Below, in pieces: positions 6,619-15,700 of a stretch of 22,161 nucleotides of DNA. The DNA comes from an uncultured Anaerococcus sp. (GTDB lineage: Bacteria; Bacillota; Clostridia; Tissierellales; Peptoniphilaceae). Where the stretch lies: contig CALTXP010000022.1 in assembly GCA_943913325.1 (NCBI GenBank), positions 1 to 22,161 on the forward strand. The letters are read 5' to 3'. The position numbers were made by a program, and so were the translations under genes. How positions within the stretch are numbered: position 1 is the stretch's first letter; each line of letters starts with the position of its first letter. Under the pieces are notes generated by a model. It saw only the letters and a program-made list of their open reading frames with translations, did not search any database and was not told the origin of the DNA.

Positions 6619-7716
6619 TTATACATTAAATCTAAAATTAACTACATCACCATCTTTCATGATATAGTCTTTACCTTCCATACGAAGAAGCCCCTTTTCG
6701 CGTGCACCATTTATAGATCCAGATTCTACGAGATCTTCATATGATACGATCTCAGCTTTTATAAAACCACGAGATATGTCAGTATGGATTTTACCTGCTG
6801 CATCTACAGCCTTAGTGCCATCTGTGATTGTCCAAGCACGGGATTCCATTTCTCCTGTGGTTAAAAAAGAAATTAGATTTAAGGTTTTATAGGAATCTTT
6901 TATTACCTTATCAGCACCAGATTCATCAAGACCTAGCATATCTAAAAAGTCTTTTTTTTCTTCATCAGATTCAAGTTCTGAAATTTCTTGTTCAATTTTT
7001 GCAGATACTACTGATACTTCCGCATTTTCACTAGATGCAAATTCACGGACAGCCTTCACATATTGGTTAGTATCACCATTATTAGCGGCATCTTCTTCAT
7101 TTACATTGCACACATAGATTATTGGTTTTGTTGAAAGTAGTTGGTAAGAGCGTAGGAGCTTTTTTTCTTCATCATTTAGTTTTATTACTCTAGCGGATTT
7201 TCCTTCTTCAAGTACTCCCTTAACTTTATCTAAAACTTCTACTTCTTTGGCTACATCTTTGTCATTACGAGCTACTTTTCTACGTTTTTCCAAGACCTTA
7301 TCAATCATTTCTAGATCTGCAAGTATAAGTTCAAGGTTAATTGTTTCAATATCACGAATTGGGTCAACTGATCCATCTACGTGAGTTACATTTGGATCAT
7401 CAAAACATCTTAAAACTTCTACTATAGCGTCTGTTTCTCTGATATTTGATAAGAATTGGTTGCCTAGCCCTTCACCTTTTGAAGCACCTCTTACAAGACC
7501 AGCTATATCATAAAATTCAATTACAGCCGGAACTATTTTTTTTGATTCGCTCATTTCGGCTAATACATTTAGTCGTTCATCTGGAACATTTACAAGTCCG
7601 ACATTTGGATCTATAGTTGCAAATGGATAATTGGCAATAAGTGCACCAGCTTTTGTTATTGCGTTAAATAATGTTGATTTACCAACATTTGGCAAACCGA
7701 CTATTCCAAGTTTCAT
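6619..7716 (-). CDS. ychF: Redox-regulated ATPase YchF (OBG-family)
   Basis: This 365-residue OBG-family P-loop NTPase is found in nearly all bacteria and linked to ribosomes and stress responses. It has G1 GLPNVGKST at 7-15, the switch region NYPFATIDPNVG, and G3 DIAGLVRGASKGEGLGNQFL. NVNE replaces the usual NKxD of GTPases, which accounts for the ATP preference known in this family. The C-terminal TGS domain includes AWTITDGTKAVDAAGKIHTD and FIKAEIVSYEDL. Length is typical. GGGGTGAG precedes the ATG. It is the first gene of the ychF-tdk unit and has a clear promoter at 7758-7785. Confidence 0.95.
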   Translation of the reverse strand: MKLGIVGLPNVGKSTLFNAITKAGALIANYPFATIDPNVGLVNVPDERLNVLAEMSESKKIVPAVIEFYDIAGLVRGASKGEGLGNQFLSNIRETDAIVEVLRCFDDPNVTHVDGSVDPIRDIETINLELILADLEMIDKVLEKRRKVARNDKDVAKEVEVLDKVKGVLEEGKSARVIKLNDEEKKLLRSYQLLSTKPIIYVCNVNEEDAANNGDTNQYVKAVREFASSENAEVSVVSAKIEQEISELESDEEKKDFLDMLGLDESGADKVIKDSYKTLNLISFLTTGEMESRAWTITDGTKAVDAAGKIHTDISRGFIKAEIVSYEDLVESGSINGAREKGLLRMEGKDYIMKDGDVVNFRFNV

Positions 7717-7757
7717 CTAAATACTCACCCCTTTAAAAATTTTACATAATCGTATTA

Positions 7758-7785
7758 ATTATAATTGATTTGTAGTAAAAATCAA
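7758..7785 (-). promoter_or_regulatory. Promoter of ychF-tdk
   Basis: On the minus strand TTGATT (7785-7780), a 16-base spacer and TATAAT (7763-7758) form a good sigma-A type promoter. The predicted start is near 7750, leaving a leader of about 34 bases with the ribosome binding site. Confidence 0.7.
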
Positions 7786-7798
7786 TAATTAGCTATGC

Positions 7799-7827
7799 TA
7801 CAAAAATACTTTATAAATAGGTATAAT
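7799..7827 (+). promoter_or_regulatory. Probable promoter of the pepP-uvrC-hprK cluster
   Basis: TATAAT at 7822-7827 is a perfect -10 box; the -35 position (TACAAA, 7799-7804, 17-base spacing) is weak. It faces away from the ychF promoter. The expected start near 7834 places repeat element B inside the leader of the aminopeptidase gene. Confidence 0.4.
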
Positions 7828-7845
7828 TATAGTAAATAAGTAAAT

Positions 7846-7884
7846 GGGCTGTTGTAAAATCTAGGAGTTAAGAAGATTTTCTTC
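7846..7884. repeat. Partial copy of the palindromic element family (element B)
   Basis: GGGCTGTTGTAAAAT at 7846-7860 matches the ends of elements A and C (GCTRTTGCAAA core). It is followed by GTTAAGAAGA and a small GAAGA-TTT-TCTTC hairpin (7872-7884). No matching inverted end is found before the pepP start at 7922, so only one end is present or the other has decayed. The right boundary is uncertain. Confidence 0.4.
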
Positions 7885-7921
7885 AGCGCTTTTTATAGTT
7901 AGATATACTTAAGGAGTTTAA

Positions 7922-9691
7922 ATGAATATTAATCAAAGACTTGAAGATTTAAGAAATTTAATGGCTGATAGAAAAATTGATGCCTATATAATACCAACAT
8001 CCGATCCACATCAATCAGAGTATTTGGCTGATCATTATAAAGAAAGAGAATTCATTTCTGGCTTTACTGGTTCAGCTGGAAGTGCTGTAATTACTATGAA
8101 TGAAGCCAGACTCTGGACGGATTCTAGATATTTTTTACAAGCTCAAAAAGAATTAGCTCATAGTGAATTTGAACTTATGAAAATGGGTGAGGATGACTAT
8201 CCTACTATAGAAGAATACCTAGATCAAAATGTTAGTGAATTTGGTAAAATTGCCTTCAATGGTAATTTATTTTCAGTAAAAGAATATAAAATCTTAAGCG
8301 AATCTATGGGATCTAGAACTCTTGTTTCAGATGTTGACTATATTTCAACTTTATGGACTGACAGACCTTCCTTAAGAGATGATAAAGTTTGGATTTTAGA
8401 GGAAAAATATGCAGGTGAATCTACATCTTCTAAAATTAGTCGTATACGTGAAGAAATGTCAAAGAATGCTTATGATTATTATTTTATAGGTGCAGTTGAA
8501 GATATTTGTTGGACTCTTAATATAAGAGCTAATGATATAGACTATAATCCAGTAGTATTATCCTATATGTTGATTTCTCATGATCAGGTTCATTTATGTA
8601 TTGATCAAGAAAAACTAGATGGGAAAGTGAAGGATTATTTATCAGAGAATAATATAAAAGTACATTCGTATGAGTATATCTTTACACTCCTAAAAAATAT
8701 TCCTGGTAAAAATAGAATATTCTTAGATCCAGAAAGAACAAATGTAGCGATCTATGATTCTATAAATTCAAATGTGAAAGTTTCTACATCTAGAAATATC
8801 ACTACAAATATGAAAGCTATTAAAAATGAAAAAGAGATAGAAAATACTAAGAAAGCTTATATTATAGATGGCATTAGCCTAGTAAAATTCTTTAGTTGGT
8901 TAGAAATAGGCTCTACAACTGGAACTTTAAACGAATATGTAGCTAGCAAAAAACTTCATGAGCTTAGGGCAGATAACGAAAGCTTTATAGAAGAATCTTT
9001 TGAGTCAATCATAGGCTATAAGGATAATGCGGCAGTTGTTCATTATGCACCATCTAGTGTAGGCTCAAAGACAATTGAAAATGAAGGGCTTATCTTAATT
9101 GATTCAGGAGCGCACTATAAGGAAGGTACTACAGATATAACCCGTACTCTTGCTTTAGGTAGACTTACTGAAGAAGAAAAAACTGACTATACTTTAGTCT
9201 TGAAATCTCATATTTCCTTATTTTTAGCTAAGTTTAAAAATAAAACTACAGGTAAAAGACTAGATGCAATTGCTAAATATCCATTATGGAAAGCTGGTAA
9301 GGACTTTTTCCATGGTACAGGTCATGGGGTTGGATATTTACTAACAGTTCATGAAGGACCACAGAGAATTTCAGCTGCAAGTGATGTTGAATTTGTAGAA
9401 GGGATGATGACATCTAATGAGCCTGGACTTTATATAGCAGGTAGTCATGGTATAAGAATAGAAAGTGAAACTCTTGTTCGTCAAGCTTTTGATAATGAAT
9501 TTGGTAAGTTTTTAGAATTTGAAAATTTAACTTATGTTCCTATAGATACTAGACCAATAAAAACAGAAATGCTAACTTTAGAAGAAATAGAGTGGATAAA
9601 TGATTATAATGCTAAGTGTGAAAATCTTTTAGCCCCATACCTAGAAGGCTCAGATTTAGAGTATTTGAAAGAGAGTTGTAGAGAAATTTGA
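7922..9691 (+). CDS. pepP: Xaa-Pro aminopeptidase (aminopeptidase P, M24B, long form)
   Basis: This 589-residue cytosolic metallopeptidase releases N-terminal residues from peptides with proline in second position. It has the three-domain build of long aminopeptidase P: two creatinase-like N-terminal domains (about 1-300), the M24 catalytic domain (about 310-530) and the short C-terminal domain of this subclass. Metal ligands are Asp394 (LIDSGA), Asp405 (TTDITRT), His468 (GTGHGVGY), Glu500 (TSNEPGLY) and Glu514 (IRIESETL). Early motifs such as TSDPHQSEYLADHYKERE and GSAGSAVIT are characteristic. AAGGAG precedes the ATG. Its TGA overlaps the TTG start of uvrC by four bases, indicating translational coupling. 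Confidence 0.93.
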   Translation: MNINQRLEDLRNLMADRKIDAYIIPTSDPHQSEYLADHYKEREFISGFTGSAGSAVITMNEARLWTDSRYFLQAQKELAHSEFELMKMGEDDYPTIEEYLDQNVSEFGKIAFNGNLFSVKEYKILSESMGSRTLVSDVDYISTLWTDRPSLRDDKVWILEEKYAGESTSSKISRIREEMSKNAYDYYFIGAVEDICWTLNIRANDIDYNPVVLSYMLISHDQVHLCIDQEKLDGKVKDYLSENNIKVHSYEYIFTLLKNIPGKNRIFLDPERTNVAIYDSINSNVKVSTSRNITTNMKAIKNEKEIENTKKAYIIDGISLVKFFSWLEIGSTTGTLNEYVASKKLHELRADNESFIEESFESIIGYKDNAAVVHYAPSSVGSKTIENEGLILIDSGAHYKEGTTDITRTLALGRLTEEEKTDYTLVLKSHISLFLAKFKNKTTGKRLDAIAKYPLWKAGKDFFHGTGHGVGYLLTVHEGPQRISAASDVEFVEGMMTSNEPGLYIAGSHGIRIESETLVRQAFDNEFGKFLEFENLTYVPIDTRPIKTEMLTLEEIEWINDYNAKCENLLAPYLEGSDLEYLKESCREI

Positions 9692-11538
9692 TCAGTCAAG
9701 AAGTAAAGGATAAATTAAAAGAACTACCAGACTTACCTGGTGTTTATATAATGAGAAATTCTAGCGATGAGATTATATATGTAGGAAAGGCTATTAATCT
9801 AAAAAATAGAGTACGCCAGTATTTCGATAATAACAAGAATAAAGGAGCCAAGGTTCTTGCCATGGTTTCCCATATTGATCACTTTGAATATATAATAGTA
9901 GAAAATGAAGTAGAAGCTTTAGTTTTAGAGTCTAATCTAATTAAAAAAAATAGACCTAAATATAATATTGTACTTAGGGATGATAAGCAATATCCATATA
10001 TAAAGATAACAAATGAAAAGTATCCTAGAATACAAAAAGTAAGGCAGGTTTATAATGATAAGGCTCTTTATTTTGGCCCTTACCCAGATGCCTATGCAGT
10101 AAATGATTCTATAGATTTATTTCACTTATATTATCCATTTAGAACTTGCAATCTAGACTTTGATAAAGGATCAAGCCTAGATAGACCTTGCTTAAATTAT
10201 TTTATAAAAAAATGCAATGCACCTTGTATCAAAAAAGAAGACGAGACAAGATACATGAACAATATAGAAGATGTAAAATTATTTTTAGAGAATAAGTCAG
10301 ATAAGATTCCAAACTGGGTGTTAGAAAAAATGAATGATGCTAGTAGTAATCTTAATTTTGAAATGGCTTCTAAATATAGAGATTACTATAAAGCTTTATC
10401 AACTATTTCTGAGCGTCAAAAGGTTACAGAAACTGGTGGTGAAGATATGGATATCATTGCCATGAGCAAAGGAACTAGCCATATAGTTATGCAAGTATTT
10501 TTCATGAGAGAAGGAAAAATAGTTGATCGCCAACATTTTATTATAAAAAATGATTTTGCAGAAACTGACAAAGATATAGTAAGCTCTTTTATTAAACAAT
10601 TCTATCTTGATATAATGTATGTTCCAAAAGAAATATTGCTAGAAACTATACCAGAAGATATAGAAAGTATAAATGAGTTTTTAAATCAAAAACGAGGCAC
10701 TAAGGTTACTATTCATCAGCCAAAACTTGGCAGAAAGAAAGATCTAGTAAATATGGCTTTAACTAATGCCAACGATATGCGAATAAAATATGAAAAACGT
10801 ATAGAAAAGAAGAATCGTAAGAAGTCTGCTGGTATAAGTCAATTAAAAGAGATCTTAAATATATCTAAGGCAAATAGGATAGAAGCTTATGATATATCTA
10901 ATACATCAGGAGTTCAGTCTGTAGGTTCTATGGTAGTATTTGAAGATGGACATCCAAATCCAAAAGAATATAGGAAATTTAAAATAAAAACTATAGAAGG
11001 AGCAAATGATTACGGATCTTTAAAAGAAGTATTAACTCGTAGATTTAAGAATGGACTTAAAGAAATAGAAGCTGGGAACACTCTTACAGGTTTTGGAAAG
11101 CTTCCAGATTTAATTCTAATGGATGGTGGTAAGGGACAAGTATCTTCAGCAAAAGAAATATTAAAAGATTTTAATTTATCTATCGAAATAGCGGGTCTTG
11201 TTAAAGATGATAAGCATACCACTCGTGCAATAATTTATGAAGGATGTGAGATACCTATAAACAGACGTGATCCAGTTTATAAGCTAATTTACGAAATACA
11301 AGAAGAAGCCCATAGATTTGCTATAAATTATCATAGAAAGCTAATGCAAAAAACAATGCAAAAGTCAGAGCTTGATAATATAAAAGGGGTAGGAGAAAAA
11401 ACTAGAATAAACCTTTATAAACACTTTAAAAGTATTAAAAATATTAAGAAAGCTAGTGTAGAAGAGTTAATGGAAGTACCCCTAGTCGGAAAATCACAAG
11501 CCTTAGAAATTTATAAGTATTTTAGACTAAAAGGATGA
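9688..11538 (+). CDS. uvrC: Excinuclease ABC subunit C
   Basis: This 616-residue UvrC makes both incisions beside DNA lesions in nucleotide excision repair. The GIY-YIG nuclease domain starts at LPGVYIMRN, with IIYVGKAINLKNRVRQYF at about 29-46. A UVR-type UvrB-binding segment (SSNLNFEMASKYRDYYKAL) lies near 215-235. The RNase H-like endonuclease domain has YDISNTSGVQSVGSMVVFEDG and DLILMDGGKGQVS, and tandem helix-hairpin-helix motifs close the protein (IKGVGEKTRINL, VPLVGKSQALEIY). The start is TTG at 9688, overlapping the pepP stop (TTGA); the next ATG, at residue 22, would cut the GIY motif. hprK follows after 12 bases, an order common in clostridia. Confidence 0.95.
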   Translation: MISQEVKDKLKELPDLPGVYIMRNSSDEIIYVGKAINLKNRVRQYFDNNKNKGAKVLAMVSHIDHFEYIIVENEVEALVLESNLIKKNRPKYNIVLRDDKQYPYIKITNEKYPRIQKVRQVYNDKALYFGPYPDAYAVNDSIDLFHLYYPFRTCNLDFDKGSSLDRPCLNYFIKKCNAPCIKKEDETRYMNNIEDVKLFLENKSDKIPNWVLEKMNDASSNLNFEMASKYRDYYKALSTISERQKVTETGGEDMDIIAMSKGTSHIVMQVFFMREGKIVDRQHFIIKNDFAETDKDIVSSFIKQFYLDIMYVPKEILLETIPEDIESINEFLNQKRGTKVTIHQPKLGRKKDLVNMALTNANDMRIKYEKRIEKKNRKKSAGISQLKEILNISKANRIEAYDISNTSGVQSVGSMVVFEDGHPNPKEYRKFKIKTIEGANDYGSLKEVLTRRFKNGLKEIEAGNTLTGFGKLPDLILMDGGKGQVSSAKEILKDFNLSIEIAGLVKDDKHTTRAIIYEGCEIPINRRDPVYKLIYEIQEEAHRFAINYHRKLMQKTMQKSELDNIKGVGEKTRINLYKHFKSIKNIKKASVEELMEVPLVGKSQALEIYKYFRLKG

Positions 11539-11550
11539 TAAGGAGAACTT

Positions 11551-12591
11551 ATGGATGAGAAAAATCAAAGTCAGGAAATCATGGATAATTCCATTACAGA
11601 AAGTGAAGTAAAAAGTGATGTTATTCAAAATGAGATTTTAAACGGAGAAAATAAAAAAGAGATCATGCTACATACAGTTGTGGAAAACTTAGGCCTTGAG
11701 ATTGTCCATCAGTCCAGCGATTACTATGATATTAGTTTATCTAATGCTGATGTAAATAGACCTGGTCTGCAACTGGCAGGATACTTAGAAGATTTCCCAT
11801 ATAAAAGATTACAAATTATTGGATCTGTAGAATATACTTATCTAACTGGTCTTGATAGCAAGCTTCAGTATGAAAGATTTAGGGGGATATTATCTTACAA
11901 TATTCCTGCAATTATTTTCTCTTATAATGTAGATCTACACCAAGATATACTAGATTTAGCTGATTATTATAATAAGACTCTTTTAAGATCTCCAGAAAAA
12001 ACTACTAAGCTTATATCCGACATATCCTATGAGCTAGAATATCAATTAGCACCAAGAAGTAATGTTCATGGAGAACTCCTTGAAGTTTTTGGTATAGGTG
12101 TTCTAATTATTGGAAAATCATCAGTTGGGAAAAGTGAAACAGCTTTAGATCTTGTAAATAGGGGACATAGACTAGTTGCAGATGATATGGTAGATATTAT
12201 GGCCATGGATAATAAGTTAATGGGTACAGCACCTGATAATATTAGACATTACATGGAAATTAGAGGATTAGGCATAGTAAATGTTAGAAGATTATATGGT
12301 ACAGGTTCTGTAAAACATACTAGTCAAGTTGATCTTGTAATAGAATTAGAACAATGGAAGTCAGATTTTGAGTACGATAGATTAGGACTTGACGATCACT
12401 ACATAGAATTATTAGATGTAAAAGTTCCACATATAGTCGTACCAGTAAGGGCTGGAAGAAATTTAGCTATGATTGTAGAAGTTGCAGCTATGAATCAAAG
12501 AGAAAAAAACTTTGGCTATAATGCAGCTCGTGTTATGACAAATAATATATTCCACAAAGAGTTAGTAAATAAAAACGATGATTTTGAATAA
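11551..12591 (+). CDS. hprK: HPr kinase/phosphorylase
   Basis: This 346-residue bifunctional enzyme phosphorylates HPr on Ser46 and removes the phosphate again, controlling catabolite repression in Gram-positive bacteria. It has the N-terminal domain with VNRPGLQLAGYL (about 69-79), the conserved VHGELLEVFGIGVLI, Walker A GKSSVGKSE at 188-196, VADDMVDI, and the signature MEIRGLGIVNVRRLYG. Two features are unusual. About 38 acidic, polar residues precede the normal start point (family proteins begin near residue 39, itself a Met), and the Walker A has Ser where most have Gly (GxSGxGKSE). AAGGAG before the first ATG supports the long form. It is the last gene of the pepP-uvrC-hprK cluster. Confidence 0.93.
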   Translation: MDEKNQSQEIMDNSITESEVKSDVIQNEILNGENKKEIMLHTVVENLGLEIVHQSSDYYDISLSNADVNRPGLQLAGYLEDFPYKRLQIIGSVEYTYLTGLDSKLQYERFRGILSYNIPAIIFSYNVDLHQDILDLADYYNKTLLRSPEKTTKLISDISYELEYQLAPRSNVHGELLEVFGIGVLIIGKSSVGKSETALDLVNRGHRLVADDMVDIMAMDNKLMGTAPDNIRHYMEIRGLGIVNVRRLYGTGSVKHTSQVDLVIELEQWKSDFEYDRLGLDDHYIELLDVKVPHIVVPVRAGRNLAMIVEVAAMNQREKNFGYNAARVMTNNIFHKELVNKNDDFE

Positions 12592-12605
12592 GTCATTGTT
12601 TTTTT
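12571..12605 (+). terminator. Terminator overlapping the 3' end of hprK
   Basis: AACGATGA (12574-12581) pairs with TCATTGTT (12593-12600, one G-T pair) around an 11-base loop that includes the hprK stop codon; five more T residues follow. The left arm is the coding sequence of the last hprK codons. Confidence 0.65.
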
Positions 12606-12680
12606 ATTCTTAATTAAGCAATCGTTATTTTTATAGTTGTTTTCTTTTTTAAGAAATTATATATATTTTAACAATTACCC

Positions 12681-12709
12681 TTGACTTTCTTATAAATATT
12701 CATTATACT
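12681..12709 (+). promoter_or_regulatory. Strong promoter of the pyruvate:ferredoxin oxidoreductase gene
   Basis: TTGACT (12681-12686), a 17-base spacer and TATACT (12704-12709) form a near-consensus sigma-A promoter. The predicted start near 12716 leaves a leader of about 40 bases ending in AGGAGG. The rest of the 166-bp gap is AT-rich; TTAACAA at 12668-12674, just upstream of the -35, matches one half of a Rex operator, but the other half does not. Confidence 0.8.
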
Positions 12710-12757
12710 TAAATTAGTGTTAACGATAATTACTTATAATTATTTTAGGAGGTCTAA

Positions 12758-15700
12758 ATGACAATTACTAGAGCAATGAAGACTATGGACGGTAATACAG
12801 CCGCAGCTCACGTATCATATGCATTTACTGATGTTGCAACTATTTACCCAATCACACCATCTTCACCAATGCCAGAATCTGTTGATGTTTGGTCATCAAA
12901 TGGACGTAAAAATGTTTTTGATAGAGAAGTAATGGTAAAAGAGTTACAATCTGAAGCAGGTGCAGCAGCAGCTGTTCACGGTTCACTTGCAGCAGGAGCA
13001 CTTACTACTACATATACAGCCAGCCAAGGATTATTACTAATGATCCCTAATATGTATAAAGTTGCTGGAGAAAGATTACCAGGTGTATTCCATGTTGCAG
13101 CAAGAACAGTAGCTACTCAAGCTCTTTCTATCTATGGTGATCACTCAGACGTTATGGCAGCTAGACAAACAGGTTGTGCTATGCTTTGCTCAAACTCTGT
13201 TCAAGAAGTAATGGACTTATCTCCAGTAGCTCACTTAGCAGCTATTAAGGGACGTTTACCATTTATTAACTTCTTCGATGGATTTAGAACAAGCCATGAA
13301 ATTCAAAAAATCGAAGTTTGGGATTATGACACATTAAAAGGCTTAGTAGACTTTGACGCTGTTGATGAATTTAAAAATAATTCATTAAATCCAGAAAGAC
13401 CAAAACACATGGGTACAGCAGAAAAGAATACTTACTTCCAAAGATATGTTGCTTCTAATCCAGCTTATACAGATATGATTGGTATAGTTGAAGATTATAT
13501 GCACCAAATTAATGATTTAATTGGTACAAACTATGAATTATTCAACTACTACGGTGCTGATGATGCAGAAAATATCATAGTAGCTATGGGTTCATTCTGC
13601 CAAGCAGCTCGTGAAACAATTGATATTTTATTAGATGAAGGACAAAAAGTAGGTTTAGTAGAAGTTCACTTATATAGACCATTCTCAAATGAACACTTAC
13701 TAAAAGCTATTCCTAAATCAGTTAAGAAAATAGCTGTTCTAGATAGAACAAAAGAAAAAGGTGCTGATGGACAACCTCTACACTTAGATGTTAAATCTGC
13801 ATTCTATGGAAAAGAAAATGCACCAGAAATCTTTAGTGGTGTTTACGGACTTGCTGGTAAAGATACAATCCCAGCTGACGTTAAAGCAGTATTTGATAAT
13901 TTAGCAAATGCTGATACTAAAGAAGGATTCACACTTGCTATTAACGATGATGTTACAAATACATCTTTAGAAAGAGATGATTTCAAAGTACGTCAAGAAG
14001 GAACAACAAGATGTAAATTCTGGGGATTCGGTTCTGACGGTACTGTAGGTGCTAATAAACAAGCTATCAAAATCATCGGTGATAATACAGACATGTATGC
14101 TCAAGGATACTTTGACTATGATTCTAAAAAATCAGGTGGTTTAACAGTATCTCACTTAAGATTTGGTAAAGATCCAATTAGATCAACTTATTTACTAGAT
14201 GAAGCTGACTTTATGTCATGCTCTAAACAAGCATATGTTAATCAATATGACTTATTAACTGGACTTAAAGATGGTGGTACATTCTTACTTAACTGCGTAT
14301 GGAGTGAAGATGAATTAGCTCAACACCTTCCAGCTAAGATGAAAAGATATATGGCTGAACATGATATCAATTTCTATATCATAGATGCATCACATATTGC
14401 TCAAGATTTAGGACTTGGTTCAAGAACAAATATGATCATGCAAGCAGCTTTCTTCAACCTTTCAAAAGTACTCCCAATTGATGATGCAGTAGGATACTTA
14501 AAAGACTCTATTGTTAAATCATATGGTCACAAAGGTGATGATATTGTAAACATGAACTACTCAGCTGTAGATGCAGGACTTAGTGCAGCTAAGAAAATAG
14601 AAATACCAGCTGATTGGGCTAATGCACAAGACGATGATAAAGATGGAAATGGTGAAGTTTCTGAATTCGTTAAAAACATATTAAGACCAATGATTGAACA
14701 AAAAGATGATGATATTCCTGTATCAGCTTTCACAGATCTTAATCTTGAAAATGGTGATTTCCCATCAGGTACAACAGAATATGAAAAACGTGGTATAGCT
14801 CTTAATGTACCAGAATGGCAAATAGATAACTGTATCCAATGTAACCAATGTTCATTTGTTTGTCCACACGCTGTAATTAGACCATTCCTAGTAACTGAAG
14901 AAGAAAAAGCTAACGCTCCAGAAGGATTTGATACTAAAAAAGCTATCGGCAAGGGTATGGATGAATATGAATTTAGAATTCAAATTTCTCCATTAGATTG
15001 TACAGGTTGTGGAAACTGTGCTGATATTTGTCCAGCTCCTAACAAAGCTCTTATCATGAAACCTTTCGAAGATCAAGTTGAAGTACAAAAAGAAAATTGG
15101 GTATATGCTCACGAAGAGGTTGGATACAAAGAAGATGTAATGGATGATAAGAACCTTAAAGGAAGCCAATTTAAACAACCATTACTTCAATTCTCAGGTG
15201 CTTGTGCAGGATGTGGAGAAACACCATATGCTAAACTAGTAACTCAATTATTTGGTGATAGAATGTATGTTGCAAATGCTACAGGTTGTTCATCAATCTG
15301 GGGAGCAAGTGCACCAGCTATGTCATATACAAAGAATATTGAGTCAGGTAAAGGTCCAGCTTGGGGTAACTCATTATTTGAAGATGCAGCTGAATACGGA
15401 TATGGTATGAAACTTGCAGCAGAATCAAATAAATACTTACTTGAAAATTATATGAATAAATTCTTAGAACTTAACGTTGAATCTCCATTAAATGAAGCAT
15501 TTAAAATGTGGATTGAAGGTAAAGAAGACGTTAATACTTCTAAAGAAGCTACAGCTAAAATCTTAAATCTTCAAGATGAAAAAGTTGATAATGAACAAGC
15601 TTCTGATTTAGTTAAGAAAATCCTTAACTTAAAAGATTACATGATTAAAAAATCAATGTGGATCTTCGGTGGTGACGGATGGAGCTATGATATCGGATTT

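Noticed and set aside
12592..12757. Possible riboswitch or second regulatory RNA before the PFOR gene
   Set aside because: After removing the hprK terminator and the promoter only about 40 bases of leader remain, with no structured aptamer.
14557..14952. 131-residue reverse-strand frame inside the PFOR gene
   Set aside because: It lies wholly inside a well-supported gene on the other strand, has no ribosome binding site and no recognisable motif; it is a shadow of biased codon use.
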